A stretch of 64,000 bases of DNA from Crenobacter intestini. GTDB lineage: Bacteria; Pseudomonadota; Gammaproteobacteria; Burkholderiales; Chromobacteriaceae. The notes beneath the pieces were generated by a model that was given only the letters and a program-made list of their open reading frames with translations, was not told where the DNA came from and searched no databases. The stretch is taken from positions 372,001 through 436,000 of the forward strand of contig NZ_STGJ01000001.1 of NCBI RefSeq assembly GCF_004919095.1. Direction: 5' to 3'. This document shows, piece after piece, positions 23,716 to 30,511 of the stretch; the stretch's first letter is position 1, and every line of letters starts with the position of its first letter. The position numbers and the translations under genes were made by a program.

Positions 23716-24588
23716 ATGCTGGATCGCATTGTCGCCACCATCCTCCCCGTCATCGTCATCGTCGCCATCGGCTGGTGGTACGGCCGCACCGTCAAACCGG
23801 ACATGCGCGCGCTCAACCGCCTCAACATGGACGTGTGCGTGCCGCTGTTGGTGTTCTCGGCGCTGGCCGCGCGCGGCTTCGACCTCGCCGCCCAGTGGCG
23901 CTTGGTGCCGGCCGCGGCGCTGGTGATCCTAGTCTCGGGCCTCGTCGCGTGGCCGGTGGCGCGCGCCCTCGGCGTGAACGCGCGCACGCTGTTGCCCGCT
24001 GCCATGTTCAACAACAGCGGCAATATGGGGCTGCCGCTCGCGCTGTTGGCATTCGGGCCGGAGGGTTTCGCCGGCTTTGTCGTGCTGTTCGTCGTCTCCA
24101 ACCTGCTGCACTTCACGCTGGGCGCCTACATCTTCAGCCCGCGCACCCGCATCGCGGGGCTCGCGCGCAACCCGATCGTGATCGCGTCAGCACTCGGCGT
24201 CGCCGCCAGCCTCACAGGCTTGCACCCGCCCGCGCCCGTGCTGACCGGTCTCAAGATGCTGGGGGACGCGACCATCCCGCTGATGCTGTTCGCGCTGGGC
24301 GTGCGCATGGTCAGCGTCGGCCGCGCCGCGCTGGGCACGGGTGTCGTCGGCGCGCTGGTCTGCCCTCTCAGCGGGCTTGTCGGCGCGTACGCCGCGCTGT
24401 GGCTGATCGAGCTGCCACCAGCGCAGGCACAGTTGCTGATCCTGTTCGGCGCGCTGCCGCCTGCCGTACTCAACTTCCTGATGGCCGAACACTACCGGCA
24501 GGAGCCCGAACGGATGGCGGCGATGGTGCTGGTGGGCAACCTCGCCAGCATCGCCTTCGTGCCGCTAGGGCTTGCGCTCGCCCTGTAA
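23716..24588 (+). CDS. AEC-family transporter
   Basis: A 290-residue auxin-efflux-carrier (AEC) type permease with about ten membrane segments arranged as two five-helix halves. Family features are LNRLNMDVCVPLLVFSAL near residue 35, AMFNNSGNMGLPLALLAFG, and the second-half DATIPLMLFALGVRM. Substrates in the family are organic acids such as malate or malonate, and here it cannot be assigned. ATG 23716 aligns with the family N terminus. The histidine phosphatase gene follows after 18 bases and is probably cotranscribed. Confidence 0.88.
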   Translation: MLDRIVATILPVIVIVAIGWWYGRTVKPDMRALNRLNMDVCVPLLVFSALAARGFDLAAQWRLVPAAALVILVSGLVAWPVARALGVNARTLLPAAMFNNSGNMGLPLALLAFGPEGFAGFVVLFVVSNLLHFTLGAYIFSPRTRIAGLARNPIVIASALGVAASLTGLHPPAPVLTGLKMLGDATIPLMLFALGVRMVSVGRAALGTGVVGALVCPLSGLVGAYAALWLIELPPAQAQLLILFGALPPAVLNFLMAEHYRQEPERMAAMVLVGNLASIAFVPLGLALAL

Positions 24589-24606
24589 ACCCCGCAGCCT
24601 TGCGCC

Positions 24607-25242
24607 ATGCACACCGCCACCACCACCGTCTGCCTGGTCCGCCACGGCGAGACCGACTGGAACGTCGAGCGCCGCCTGCAAGGCCACCTCGACATCCCGC
24701 TCAACGCCAACGGCCACGCGCAGGCCGCCCGGCTTGCCGCGGCACTGCAGGGCCAACGCTTCGACGCGCTCATCGCGTCGGACTTGACGCGCACGCGGCA
24801 GACCGCCGCGCCGCTCTCTGCGGCACTCGGCTTGCCGGTCTGCCTTGACGCGCGCTGGCGCGAGCGCCACTACGGCGCGCTGCAGGGGCTGACGCTGGAC
24901 GAGGCGCCGTCGCTCGCGCCGGCGCCCTGGCGCGCCTACCGCGAACGCACGCCCGGCCACCCGCTCTGTGGGGGCGAATCGCTTACGGACTTTGCCGGGC
25001 GGGTCGCCGCCGCACTCGAGGACGTCGAGCGCCACTACAGCGGGCGCCGCGTGCTGGTGGTGTGCCACGGCGGCGTGCTCGACATCGTGTGGCGCATCGC
25101 CAGCGGCGAGCCGCTGGATACGCCGCGCAAGGTGCCCATCCCCAACGCCGCGCTCAATACGCTCAGCCACCGCGCCGGGTGCTGGCATCTCGACACCTGG
25201 GCTTCGCTCGAACACCTGGGCGACGCGCTCGACGAGCTCTGA
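24607..25242 (+). CDS. Histidine phosphatase family protein (CobC/GpmB-like)
   Basis: A 211-residue phosphatase of the phosphoglycerate-mutase superfamily. It carries the LVRHGETDWN phosphohistidine motif (R12, H13), SDLTRTRQTA, an acceptor Glu in RERHYGALQG, and the second histidine in VVCHGG. Members include alpha-ribazole phosphatase and broad sugar-phosphate phosphatases. No cobalamin genes are nearby, so the role stays open. It is cytoplasmic, directly after the AEC gene. Confidence 0.88.
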   Translation: MHTATTTVCLVRHGETDWNVERRLQGHLDIPLNANGHAQAARLAAALQGQRFDALIASDLTRTRQTAAPLSAALGLPVCLDARWRERHYGALQGLTLDEAPSLAPAPWRAYRERTPGHPLCGGESLTDFAGRVAAALEDVERHYSGRRVLVVCHGGVLDIVWRIASGEPLDTPRKVPIPNAALNTLSHRAGCWHLDTWASLEHLGDALDEL

Positions 25243-25298
25243 CTCAAGATTCGCCGAGGACGGGCGATAAAAATAAAAAGCATCCGAAAGCGAACAAC

Positions 25299-26101
25299 AT
25301 GAAGATCCAGCCCGCCCCCTGGGCCAGCCTTTCGCCGCGCACCGGCGCACGCGAGGCCGGCTCCGCCCCTGCCGGCAAGACGCCGGCGCCCCTGTCGGCG
25401 GCCGCAACGCTGCCCGCCCACCCCCACACCGACACGACGCCCGAGCAGGCGCTCTCCCAGTCGCTCAGCGACGCGCTGCGCGCGATGCGCGAACGCATGG
25501 ACAAGCCCAAGACGACCGCTCGCAACGCGGCAAACGACATGGCGCAGGGCTGGCAGAAGGCGATGCTCAAGGAAAAGCTCGAGATGCTGCGCAAGATGAT
25601 GGCGCTCGCCGGCAACGACGCCGGCAGCCGCCGCGCGATCGCACAGCAGCTCGCGCAGGTCGCGCGTGAATTGAAGGCATTGGGCGAGGCGGCAGGCGCA
25701 GCGCCCCCGCCGCCAGCCAGGCCGAACCGCGCCTCACAAGCGAAGAGGCCGGCGACAGCACGCAGACGGCAGACGCGTCCGCCGCCACGCAGACACTGCA
25801 GGAGGCCCCCGCGCCGGCCGACAGCCAGGCCGCCGCCCAAGGCGGCACGCAGCCCGGCCAGACAGAGGGCGAAGACAGCGAGACATCTGTGGAAGGGACG
25901 ACGCCCGGCGATCCGGCAAAAGACGCCCTCCGGGGCATGCAGGGCGAAGAGAAGGCCGACCCGGCGCTGCAGGAGATGGTCGCCAAGCTCAAGCAGCTGC
26001 TCGCCCAGCTCAAGCAAAGCGCCCGCGGCGACAAGGACGCGGACACCGACAAGGCGATCCGCGAGATCGAACAGGCGATCCGCGAAATCGAGGGCGCCTA
26101 G
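25299..26101 (+). pseudogene. Coiled-coil protein gene split by a one-base frameshift
   Basis: From ATG 25299 the frame encodes about 137 plausible residues (KEKLEMLRKMMALAGND, then a helical ARELKALGEAAGA). It then turns into Arg/Pro-rich nonsense at a C5 run (25704-25708). In the -1 frame, coding resumes at once as AASQAEPRLTSEEAGDS and runs to the TAG at 26101 through a clear helical tail (LKQLLAQLKQSA, AIREIEQAIREIE). One extra C would give a continuous product of about 267 residues. This may be a sequencing error, a real mutation, or programmed slippage. The product would be an Ala/Gln/Glu-rich helical protein of unknown function. Confidence 0.75.
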
Positions 26102-26104
26102 AAG

Positions 26105-26234
26105 GTGCCCGCGCTCTCGCGGGCGAGGGCGTGACAAGACGAAAACGGCTGGAAAAGCGGAATGTACAGCTTGTACATCAGCATTTCGCAGCCGTTTTTA
26201 ACGCCGTATCGGCGATGCGCCGCAGCGCGTGAAC
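26105..26234 (-). repeat. Dispersed palindromic repeat, copy B (~130 bp)
   Basis: The reverse complement of this stretch matches copy A (20645-20772) at roughly 85% by eye, including the AATGTACA...TGTACAT centre and the AGCCGTTTT/AAAACGGCT pair. Its outer inverted ends are more decayed than those of copy A. It sits three bases after the stop of the frameshifted gene and before the convergent cupin gene, where it may end transcription. Confidence 0.8.
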
Positions 26235-26240
26235 AGGGGC

Positions 26241-26600
26241 TCAGGCGGACTTCGCGTCGGCGACCACGAAGTACTTGGACACCGGCTCGAGCACGCGAAA
26301 CTCGCCGGCAAAGCCCGGCGGGATCACCCCCGCCTCGCCCGCGCCGAACACCTCGGCGCGGCCCGCCTCGTCGGTCAGCACCACCCGCCCGCTGATCACG
26401 CAGAAGAATTCCTGGCGGTTGTCGGCGAAGCGGATCTTCCACGCGCCCGCCTCGCACGACCAGATGCCGCAGGCGACGCCCTGCGTCTCGCTGGCCGTCC
26501 AGGTCTGGCGGCGTGGCCGCCCCTCCACCAGCCTGTCCTCGCGCGGGTAATCGATGGCGGGTGCGTGGACGGGTTCGACGCGGACGATGGCAGCGCGCAT
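26241..26600 (-). CDS. Cupin-domain protein (DUF861 group)
   Basis: A 119-residue single cupin. Conserved DUF861 blocks are IWSCEAGAWKIRF, EFFCVISGRVVLTDEAG, FGAGEAGVIPPGFAGEF and EPVSKYFVV. Related proteins include (S)-ureidoglycine aminohydrolase and EutQ, but the typical metal histidines are largely missing, so it may be a sugar or ligand binder. ATG 26600 matches the conserved start, and an upstream in-frame ATG adds ten residues. It follows the isochorismatase-fold gene on the same strand after a 39-base gap. Confidence 0.8.
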   Translation of the reverse strand: MRAAIVRVEPVHAPAIDYPREDRLVEGRPRRQTWTASETQGVACGIWSCEAGAWKIRFADNRQEFFCVISGRVVLTDEAGRAEVFGAGEAGVIPPGFAGEFRVLEPVSKYFVVADAKSA

Positions 26601-26639
26601 GGGCAAGGCTACGGTGGGTGACGCGCGCATTGTACCTGC

Positions 26640-27215
26640 TCAGGCCAGCGACGCGAGCGTGCCGCAGCGGATGATGCGGGCGATCGCGGGCAGCGGCAGC
26701 AGCGCTGCCGCGTGCTCGGCCTCGCTCGCCGCCGCGCACGCGTCTTCCAGCAGGTACACCGCGTAGTCGCGGTCGTGCGCGTCGCGCACCGTCGACGACA
26801 CCGCAAGGCTGGTGCTCACCCCGGCGACAATCAGCCGGGTAACGCCACGCGCGCGCAGCACCGCCTCGAGCGCGGTACCGTAAAAGCCACTGACCCTGGG
26901 CTTGGCGAGCACCACGTCGCCCGCCTGCACGGCAAGCTCCGGCACAAAGGCGGTGCCGGGCGCGCCGAGCAAGAAGGCGCCGGCGTCGCGCGCGCCGCCG
27001 AACAAGGGCGATGCGGCCGGCCACTCGGGGTAGCCCGGCGAGAAACCGACCCTCACCCAGATCACCGGCCAGCCGCGTGCGCGGCAATAAGCGGCAGCCT
27101 GGTTGGCGTGGCGGACCACCTCGCGCCGCGCGGCCTCGGCCTTGCAGCGCGCCGGATGGCCGCCCTCACCCATCACGTCGACGATGTAATCGAGGCCGAC
27201 AAAAGCGGTAGACAT
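26640..27215 (-). CDS. Isochorismatase-fold hydrolase lacking the catalytic cysteine
   Basis: A 191-residue cysteine-hydrolase-fold protein. The Asp (GLDYIVDVM, residues 7-15) and Lys (VVLAKPRVSGFYGT) of the usual triad are present. The cysteine expected in GVxTxxCV is Ala (GVSTSLAVSSTVRDA). True isochorismatases also lack this Cys (they have Gly), so it may cleave a vinyl ether or be a non-hydrolytic subgroup member. AGGAGG lies before the ATG. It is followed by the cupin gene on the same strand and is divergent from the ICMT-like gene with 26 bases between. Confidence 0.82.
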   Translation of the reverse strand: MSTAFVGLDYIVDVMGEGGHPARCKAEAARREVVRHANQAAAYCRARGWPVIWVRVGFSPGYPEWPAASPLFGGARDAGAFLLGAPGTAFVPELAVQAGDVVLAKPRVSGFYGTALEAVLRARGVTRLIVAGVSTSLAVSSTVRDAHDRDYAVYLLEDACAAASEAEHAAALLPLPAIARIIRCGTLASLA

Positions 27216-27241
27216 TGCTTCCTCCTGCACTTGAAGGCAGC

Positions 27242-27730
27242 ATGGTCGGCCCGACCCGCTATCCGACACGCATGCTGCTCGAGCTGAAACTTCCGCCCCC
27301 CGTCCTCGTGGTGATCGCCGGCGCGCTGATGTACGGCGCCGCCGAATGGCTGCCGATGCTTGCCTACACCCTGCCTGGCGCGCACGGCGCCGCACGCGCC
27401 ATCGCGGTCGTCGCCGTGCTGATCATCGGCGTCGCCGTGCTGGGTTTTCTGCACGCGGGCACCACCATCGACCCGCGCCACCCGAAGAAGGCGAACACGC
27501 TGGTGACGAGCGGACTGTACCGTTTTAGCCGCAACCCGATGTATCTGGCCGACTTGCTGCTGCTGGTCGCGTGGGCGCTCAAGCTCGGCAACTGGGCCGC
27601 GTGGCTGCCGGTGCCGCTCTTCGTGTGGTGGATGAACCGCTTCCAGATCCGCGTCGAGGAAGCCGCGCTGGCCGCGCGCTTCAAGGACGATTACGCGGCG
27701 TACTGCCGCAAGGTGCGGCGCTGGCTGTAG
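27242..27730 (+). CDS. Isoprenylcysteine carboxyl methyltransferase-family membrane protein
   Basis: A 162-residue membrane protein of the ICMT/PEMT (NnrU-like) group. About four membrane segments are followed by the SAM-binding signature TSGLYRFSRNPMYLADLL and the helix RVEEAALAARFKDDYAAYCRKVRRWL. These enzymes methylate isoprenylcysteines, phospholipids or related substrates, and the substrate here is unknown. ATG 27242 has GAAGG upstream. ATG 27272 (MLLELKL) is an alternative start. Confidence 0.8.
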   Translation: MVGPTRYPTRMLLELKLPPPVLVVIAGALMYGAAEWLPMLAYTLPGAHGAARAIAVVAVLIIGVAVLGFLHAGTTIDPRHPKKANTLVTSGLYRFSRNPMYLADLLLLVAWALKLGNWAAWLPVPLFVWWMNRFQIRVEEAALAARFKDDYAAYCRKVRRWL

Positions 27731-27737
27731 CGGTCTG

Positions 27738-27935
27738 CCCCGCATCGGCCTCACCGTATGGCACAGCACCGTGAACTGCCCGCCCAGGCAGGCCTCCCAG
27801 CCGATCGCGCACGGCGGCAGGCCGGAGATGAGTTCTGGCAACTGACCGCGCCGCACTGCCGGCCGCACGAGTAATGCTTTTCCGTGCATAGATGCCGAAA
27901 ACCACAACATTGCTCTTGGCAAGATCGATGTCCAC
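27738..27935 (-). pseudogene. IS110-family transposase remnant (N-terminal fragment)
   Basis: On the minus strand, the start DIDLAKSNVVVFGIYAR matches the RuvC-like N terminus of IS110 transposases (first catalytic Asp in IDLAK). After a frameshift near 27885, the homology continues in another frame as HGKALLVRPAVRRGQLPEL, SGLPPCAIGWEACLGG and CHTVRPM. The rest of the ~330-residue transposase is missing. The left part is cut exactly where the small IR-bounded element begins (27937). It is a dead fragment. Confidence 0.75.
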
Positions 27936-27936
27936 C

Positions 27937-28013
27937 GGCTTTGTTGCACAAATCGCCTGAAGACTAGACAGCTACCCGACAAGACCAGCAAAAGGGAGTT
28001 GTGCAATAAAGCC
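27937..28013. mobile_element. 77-bp miniature element with IS5-like terminal inverted repeats
   Basis: GGCTTTGTTGCACAA (27937-27951) and its inverse TTGTGCAATAAAGCC (27999-28013) match at 14 of 15 positions and bound 47 bases without coding potential. The terminal sequence resembles IS5/IS427-type insertion sequences. It is either an internally deleted copy or a MITE. No clear target duplication was seen. It interrupts the IS110 fragment at the border of the AT-rich island. Confidence 0.7.
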
Positions 28014-28040
28014 CTTACATACTATCTTCCCTGTCCCGAG

Positions 28041-28625
28041 CTATTTTTTTTCGGATAAAATCTCTTCGTTTCGTGATATTTTTTCAATTGTTACTATTGA
28101 TTTTGACCGATGACCAATCCCGATTGGGCGGATTGATTTAGTTCTATTATTTCTGTGTAACTTCAAGGCTCTCGATTTAAGAGGACTAGACCTCTTCCCT
28201 GTAACTATTACAACCTCATTTACTTCAAAACCTTCTCCACCACTGAAGTTATTTTTGATGATTACATCCTTGCCGAATCGTCTATTGTGCGCACAGGCAA
28301 CCACCAGAGATTTATCCGACCTACTCTTCAGAGTAATAACTCCAAGGCATTCACTTCCACTCAATTTTATTTTTAGGTTTTTTTCTGCAGCAGCAATAAT
28401 TGCAGCAAGTTTTTGAGTGCCATGTTTTAAATTAGGCCTTAGCGTTTTCCGCCCAAATTTTGACTCTTTTTCCTTGGCATATTCTTTTTTTAGAGTCTTG
28501 AATTTTTCTTTTAGTTCTTCATTTCTTTTTTTAATCAACTCCAGTTGCTCGCTTGTGATTTTATATTTTTGTTTTATCTGCCCCAGCAGCGCCGCATTTT
28601 CGCTATCAAAAATAGACCATTTCAT
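28041..28625 (-). CDS. Unknown basic coiled-coil protein, partner of the ADP-ribosyltransferase
   Basis: A 194-residue Lys-rich protein without recognised family. Residues about 14-55 form a charged coiled coil (QLELIKKRNEELKEKF). A mixed region follows with SECLGVITLKSRSDKSLVVA and NNFSGGEGFEVNEVVIVTGK, and the tail is basic (RNNRTKSIRPIGIGHRSKS). Its ATG overlaps the stop of the upstream ADP-ribosyltransferase gene (ATGA), so the pair is cotranslated. Base composition is far more AT-rich than the flanking genes, showing recent acquisition. A role as antitoxin, immunity protein or delivery partner is suggested only by position. Confidence 0.75.
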   Translation of the reverse strand: MKWSIFDSENAALLGQIKQKYKITSEQLELIKKRNEELKEKFKTLKKEYAKEKESKFGRKTLRPNLKHGTQKLAAIIAAAEKNLKIKLSGSECLGVITLKSRSDKSLVVACAHNRRFGKDVIIKNNFSGGEGFEVNEVVIVTGKRSSPLKSRALKLHRNNRTKSIRPIGIGHRSKSIVTIEKISRNEEILSEKK

Positions 28626-29230
28626 TCCAACACCTCCACAAGATAAACCTCAAACTTGCCATCAGCAGTTTCTTCTATGTCTGAAACAAAAAAAGTTGCA
28701 TTTCTCTTGTATAGAGTTTCTTTTTCGTCTGGAAAATGACTAGCGTGGCTTATATTCCTTGCCTTACTTTGCTCATCAACTAAATTTTGAATGATGTAAT
28801 TTATTTTTTTCTCTAGGAAGTCACTCTTTTTATCCATAGATGTGCTCATGAAAAAATTCACCGCAATATAAACCACATCATACTCAGTCGCCTGTTTTCC
28901 TTTTTTTATCAGAGAGTCTAATCGACCATCTTCATCTTCCCCTCTATAGCAGTCCTCTGTGTATGGGCGAAGTTTTTCAAGGCCGGAATCAATCTTTTCT
29001 ATTTGAAAATGTAACCGGCTTCCCATAGAAGCCCCATTAGACGACTGCAGTTCATTATTTATCGCAACATAGGAAAAATCCCTATCTTCAGTCGTGTAAC
29101 AATAGATCGACCTAATTTCCTCATCGCTTAGATTACGCAAGCACCCGCAAGCTAAATCACCGCGCTTAATTTTATCTACCAACGCTTCATTGCGCGGCAA
29201 TATATCTTTAAAGAATTCATCTCTAGTCAT
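28622..29230 (-). CDS. ADP-ribosyltransferase (R-S-E class, ART fold)
   Basis: A 202-residue NAD-dependent ADP-ribosyltransferase by motif order. EEIRSIYCYTTEDRDF with VAINNEL (38-61) matches the YT...IN..L helix of arginine-type ARTs. LEKLRPYTEDCYRG gives the NAD-binding Arg96. FFMSTSMDKK holds S129-T130-S131. FPDEKETLYKRNATFFV supplies the ExE pair E169/E171, and VYLVEV closes the sheet. It probably modifies a protein (or nucleic acid) target. No secretion signal is present, so it acts either inside the cell or as an effector. It is very AT-rich against its surroundings. A promoter is predicted at 29347-29376, and the partner gene overlaps its end by four bases. Confidence 0.85.
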   Translation of the reverse strand: MTRDEFFKDILPRNEALVDKIKRGDLACGCLRNLSDEEIRSIYCYTTEDRDFSYVAINNELQSSNGASMGSRLHFQIEKIDSGLEKLRPYTEDCYRGEDEDGRLDSLIKKGKQATEYDVVYIAVNFFMSTSMDKKSDFLEKKINYIIQNLVDEQSKARNISHASHFPDEKETLYKRNATFFVSDIEETADGKFEVYLVEVLE

Positions 29231-29677
29231 GGCAATTTTTAAAATTCCGCTCTTCTTGTTTAATCAAGTAAATCTTACAAATATTCAGAAAACAACTACA
29301 TGATTTTAATCAATTTACGCGGAAGATTTATTATTATCAAATTGCCAGAATACAACATCGCAAACACAATAGTCAAATCAATATAAAAGCAACCACCCAG
29401 TAAAAAGAGGAGACTCACCTGCATTTTATTTGCGCAAAAATACGCACCTCAGAATCACTAACCATAATTAGCGAATCGATCACGAACTATTTTCTTCAGC
29501 GCGTGGGCTCAATAAAGCTAAGTGAAACTCAATCCAGGCCTGTCTATTCGCAGCCTTTCACTACCAGATGGCTTCGCCTCTACCCTCCACCGTATAACGA
29601 CGCACCGCTCGCGTCGAGGCGGCTTGCCAGCGCCCGCCGGCTCGCGCACACTCGCGCCTTTTGAGCGGAGCCTGACC
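29231..29677. other. AT-rich intergenic region and island edge
   Basis: No open frame of note. The left part (29231-29500) is very AT-rich and holds the predicted promoter of the ADP-ribosyltransferase gene. Composition returns to GC-rich near 29520, marking the right edge of the island. No direct repeat matching the left border was found by eye. Confidence 0.5.
29347..29376 (-). promoter_or_regulatory. Sigma70-type promoter for the ADP-ribosyltransferase pair
   Basis: Read on the minus strand, TTGACT (29376-29371) and TATTCT (29352-29347) are spaced by 18 bases, close to consensus. Transcription would start near 29340, giving a ~110-base AT-rich leader before ATG 29230. AT-richness makes it a likely H-NS silencing target. 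Confidence 0.5.
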
Positions 29678-29926
29678 ATGCTGGTATTGCTCGCCGCGCG
29701 TATCGACCGCAGCCGATTGCTGCTGGTCAACGGCCGCCTCGACGGCTACCCGGCTTTCTTCCATATCGACCCGCAGGCGCTGGCTTTGCGCCTGGGCGAG
29801 GCGGCGCTCGCCGACCCGGCCGCGGCACTGGCGGCGCACTGGGACACCCTGGGCCCCGTACTGACCCGGCTCGTGCGCCGGCACGGCAACGACTTCACGG
29901 TCGACGCCGCCATGCTCGGCGCCTGA
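29678..29926 (+). CDS. Small conserved-looking protein of unknown function
   Basis: An 82-residue soluble protein beginning MLVLLAARIDRSRLLLVNGR, with alternating strands and helices (DGYPAFFHIDPQALALRLGEA is one part). The GGAG ribosome site sits seven bases before ATG 29678, and the frame upstream is non-coding in character. It is convergent with mog, with three bases between. No family recognised. Confidence 0.55.
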   Translation: MLVLLAARIDRSRLLLVNGRLDGYPAFFHIDPQALALRLGEAALADPAAALAAHWDTLGPVLTRLVRRHGNDFTVDAAMLGA

Positions 29927-29929
29927 GCG

Positions 29930-30511
29930 TCACTTCTTCTTCGGGCGGAACGCGCGCACCACTTCGGAGCGGGTGCCGAACACCGGCCCGCCGATCAGCT
30001 CGACGCAGTATGGCACGGCCGAGAACACGCCGTGCACCCGCACTTCCCCGTCTTCGCCGCGCACGCCCTCCAGCGTCTCGCGGATGGACTTGGGGCGGCC
30101 CGGCAGGTTGAGGATCAGGCTCTGGCCGCGGATCACGCCGACCTGGCGCGACAGGATCGCGGTGGGCACGTAGTAGAGCGAGACCTGGCGCATCTGCTCG
30201 CCGAAGCCCGGCATTTCCCGGTCGGCGACGGCGAGCGTCGCGTCGGGCGTCACGTCGCGCGGCGCGGGGCCGGTGCCGCCGGTGGTCAGCACCAGCGCGC
30301 AGCCCTCCTCGTCGACCAGCCGCTTGAGCGTCGCCTCGATCAGGGGCTGCTCGTCGGGGATCAGCGCCTCGACAAACTCGGTCGGCTCGACAATCGCGGC
30401 TGCTAGCCATTCGCGTAGCGAGGGCAGGCCCTCGTCGGTGTACACGCCGCTGCTCGCGCGGTCGCTGACCGACACCAGGCCGATGCGCACGCTCTTGTTC
30501 GTTACTTTCAC
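29930..30511 (-). CDS. mog: Molybdopterin adenylyltransferase
   Basis: A 193-residue MogA-type protein. Key blocks are IGLVSVSDRASSGVYTDEG at the N terminus, VLTTGGTGPAPRDVTP for nucleotide binding and LNLPGRPKSIRETL. It adenylylates molybdopterin, preparing it for molybdate insertion by MoeA. Its ATG overlaps the moeA stop by four bases, at the end of the mobB-moaD-moaE-mobA-moeA-mog operon. Family length is normal. Confidence 0.95.
   Translation of the reverse strand: MKVTNKSVRIGLVSVSDRASSGVYTDEGLPSLREWLAAAIVEPTEFVEALIPDEQPLIEATLKRLVDEEGCALVLTTGGTGPAPRDVTPDATLAVADREMPGFGEQMRQVSLYYVPTAILSRQVGVIRGQSLILNLPGRPKSIRETLEGVRGEDGEVRVHGVFSAVPYCVELIGGPVFGTRSEVVRAFRPKKK

Noticed and set aside
28041-29230. 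The island as an intact prophage or integrative element
   Set aside because: There is no integrase, no attachment-site repeat and no structural gene. Only two genes and IS relics are seen.
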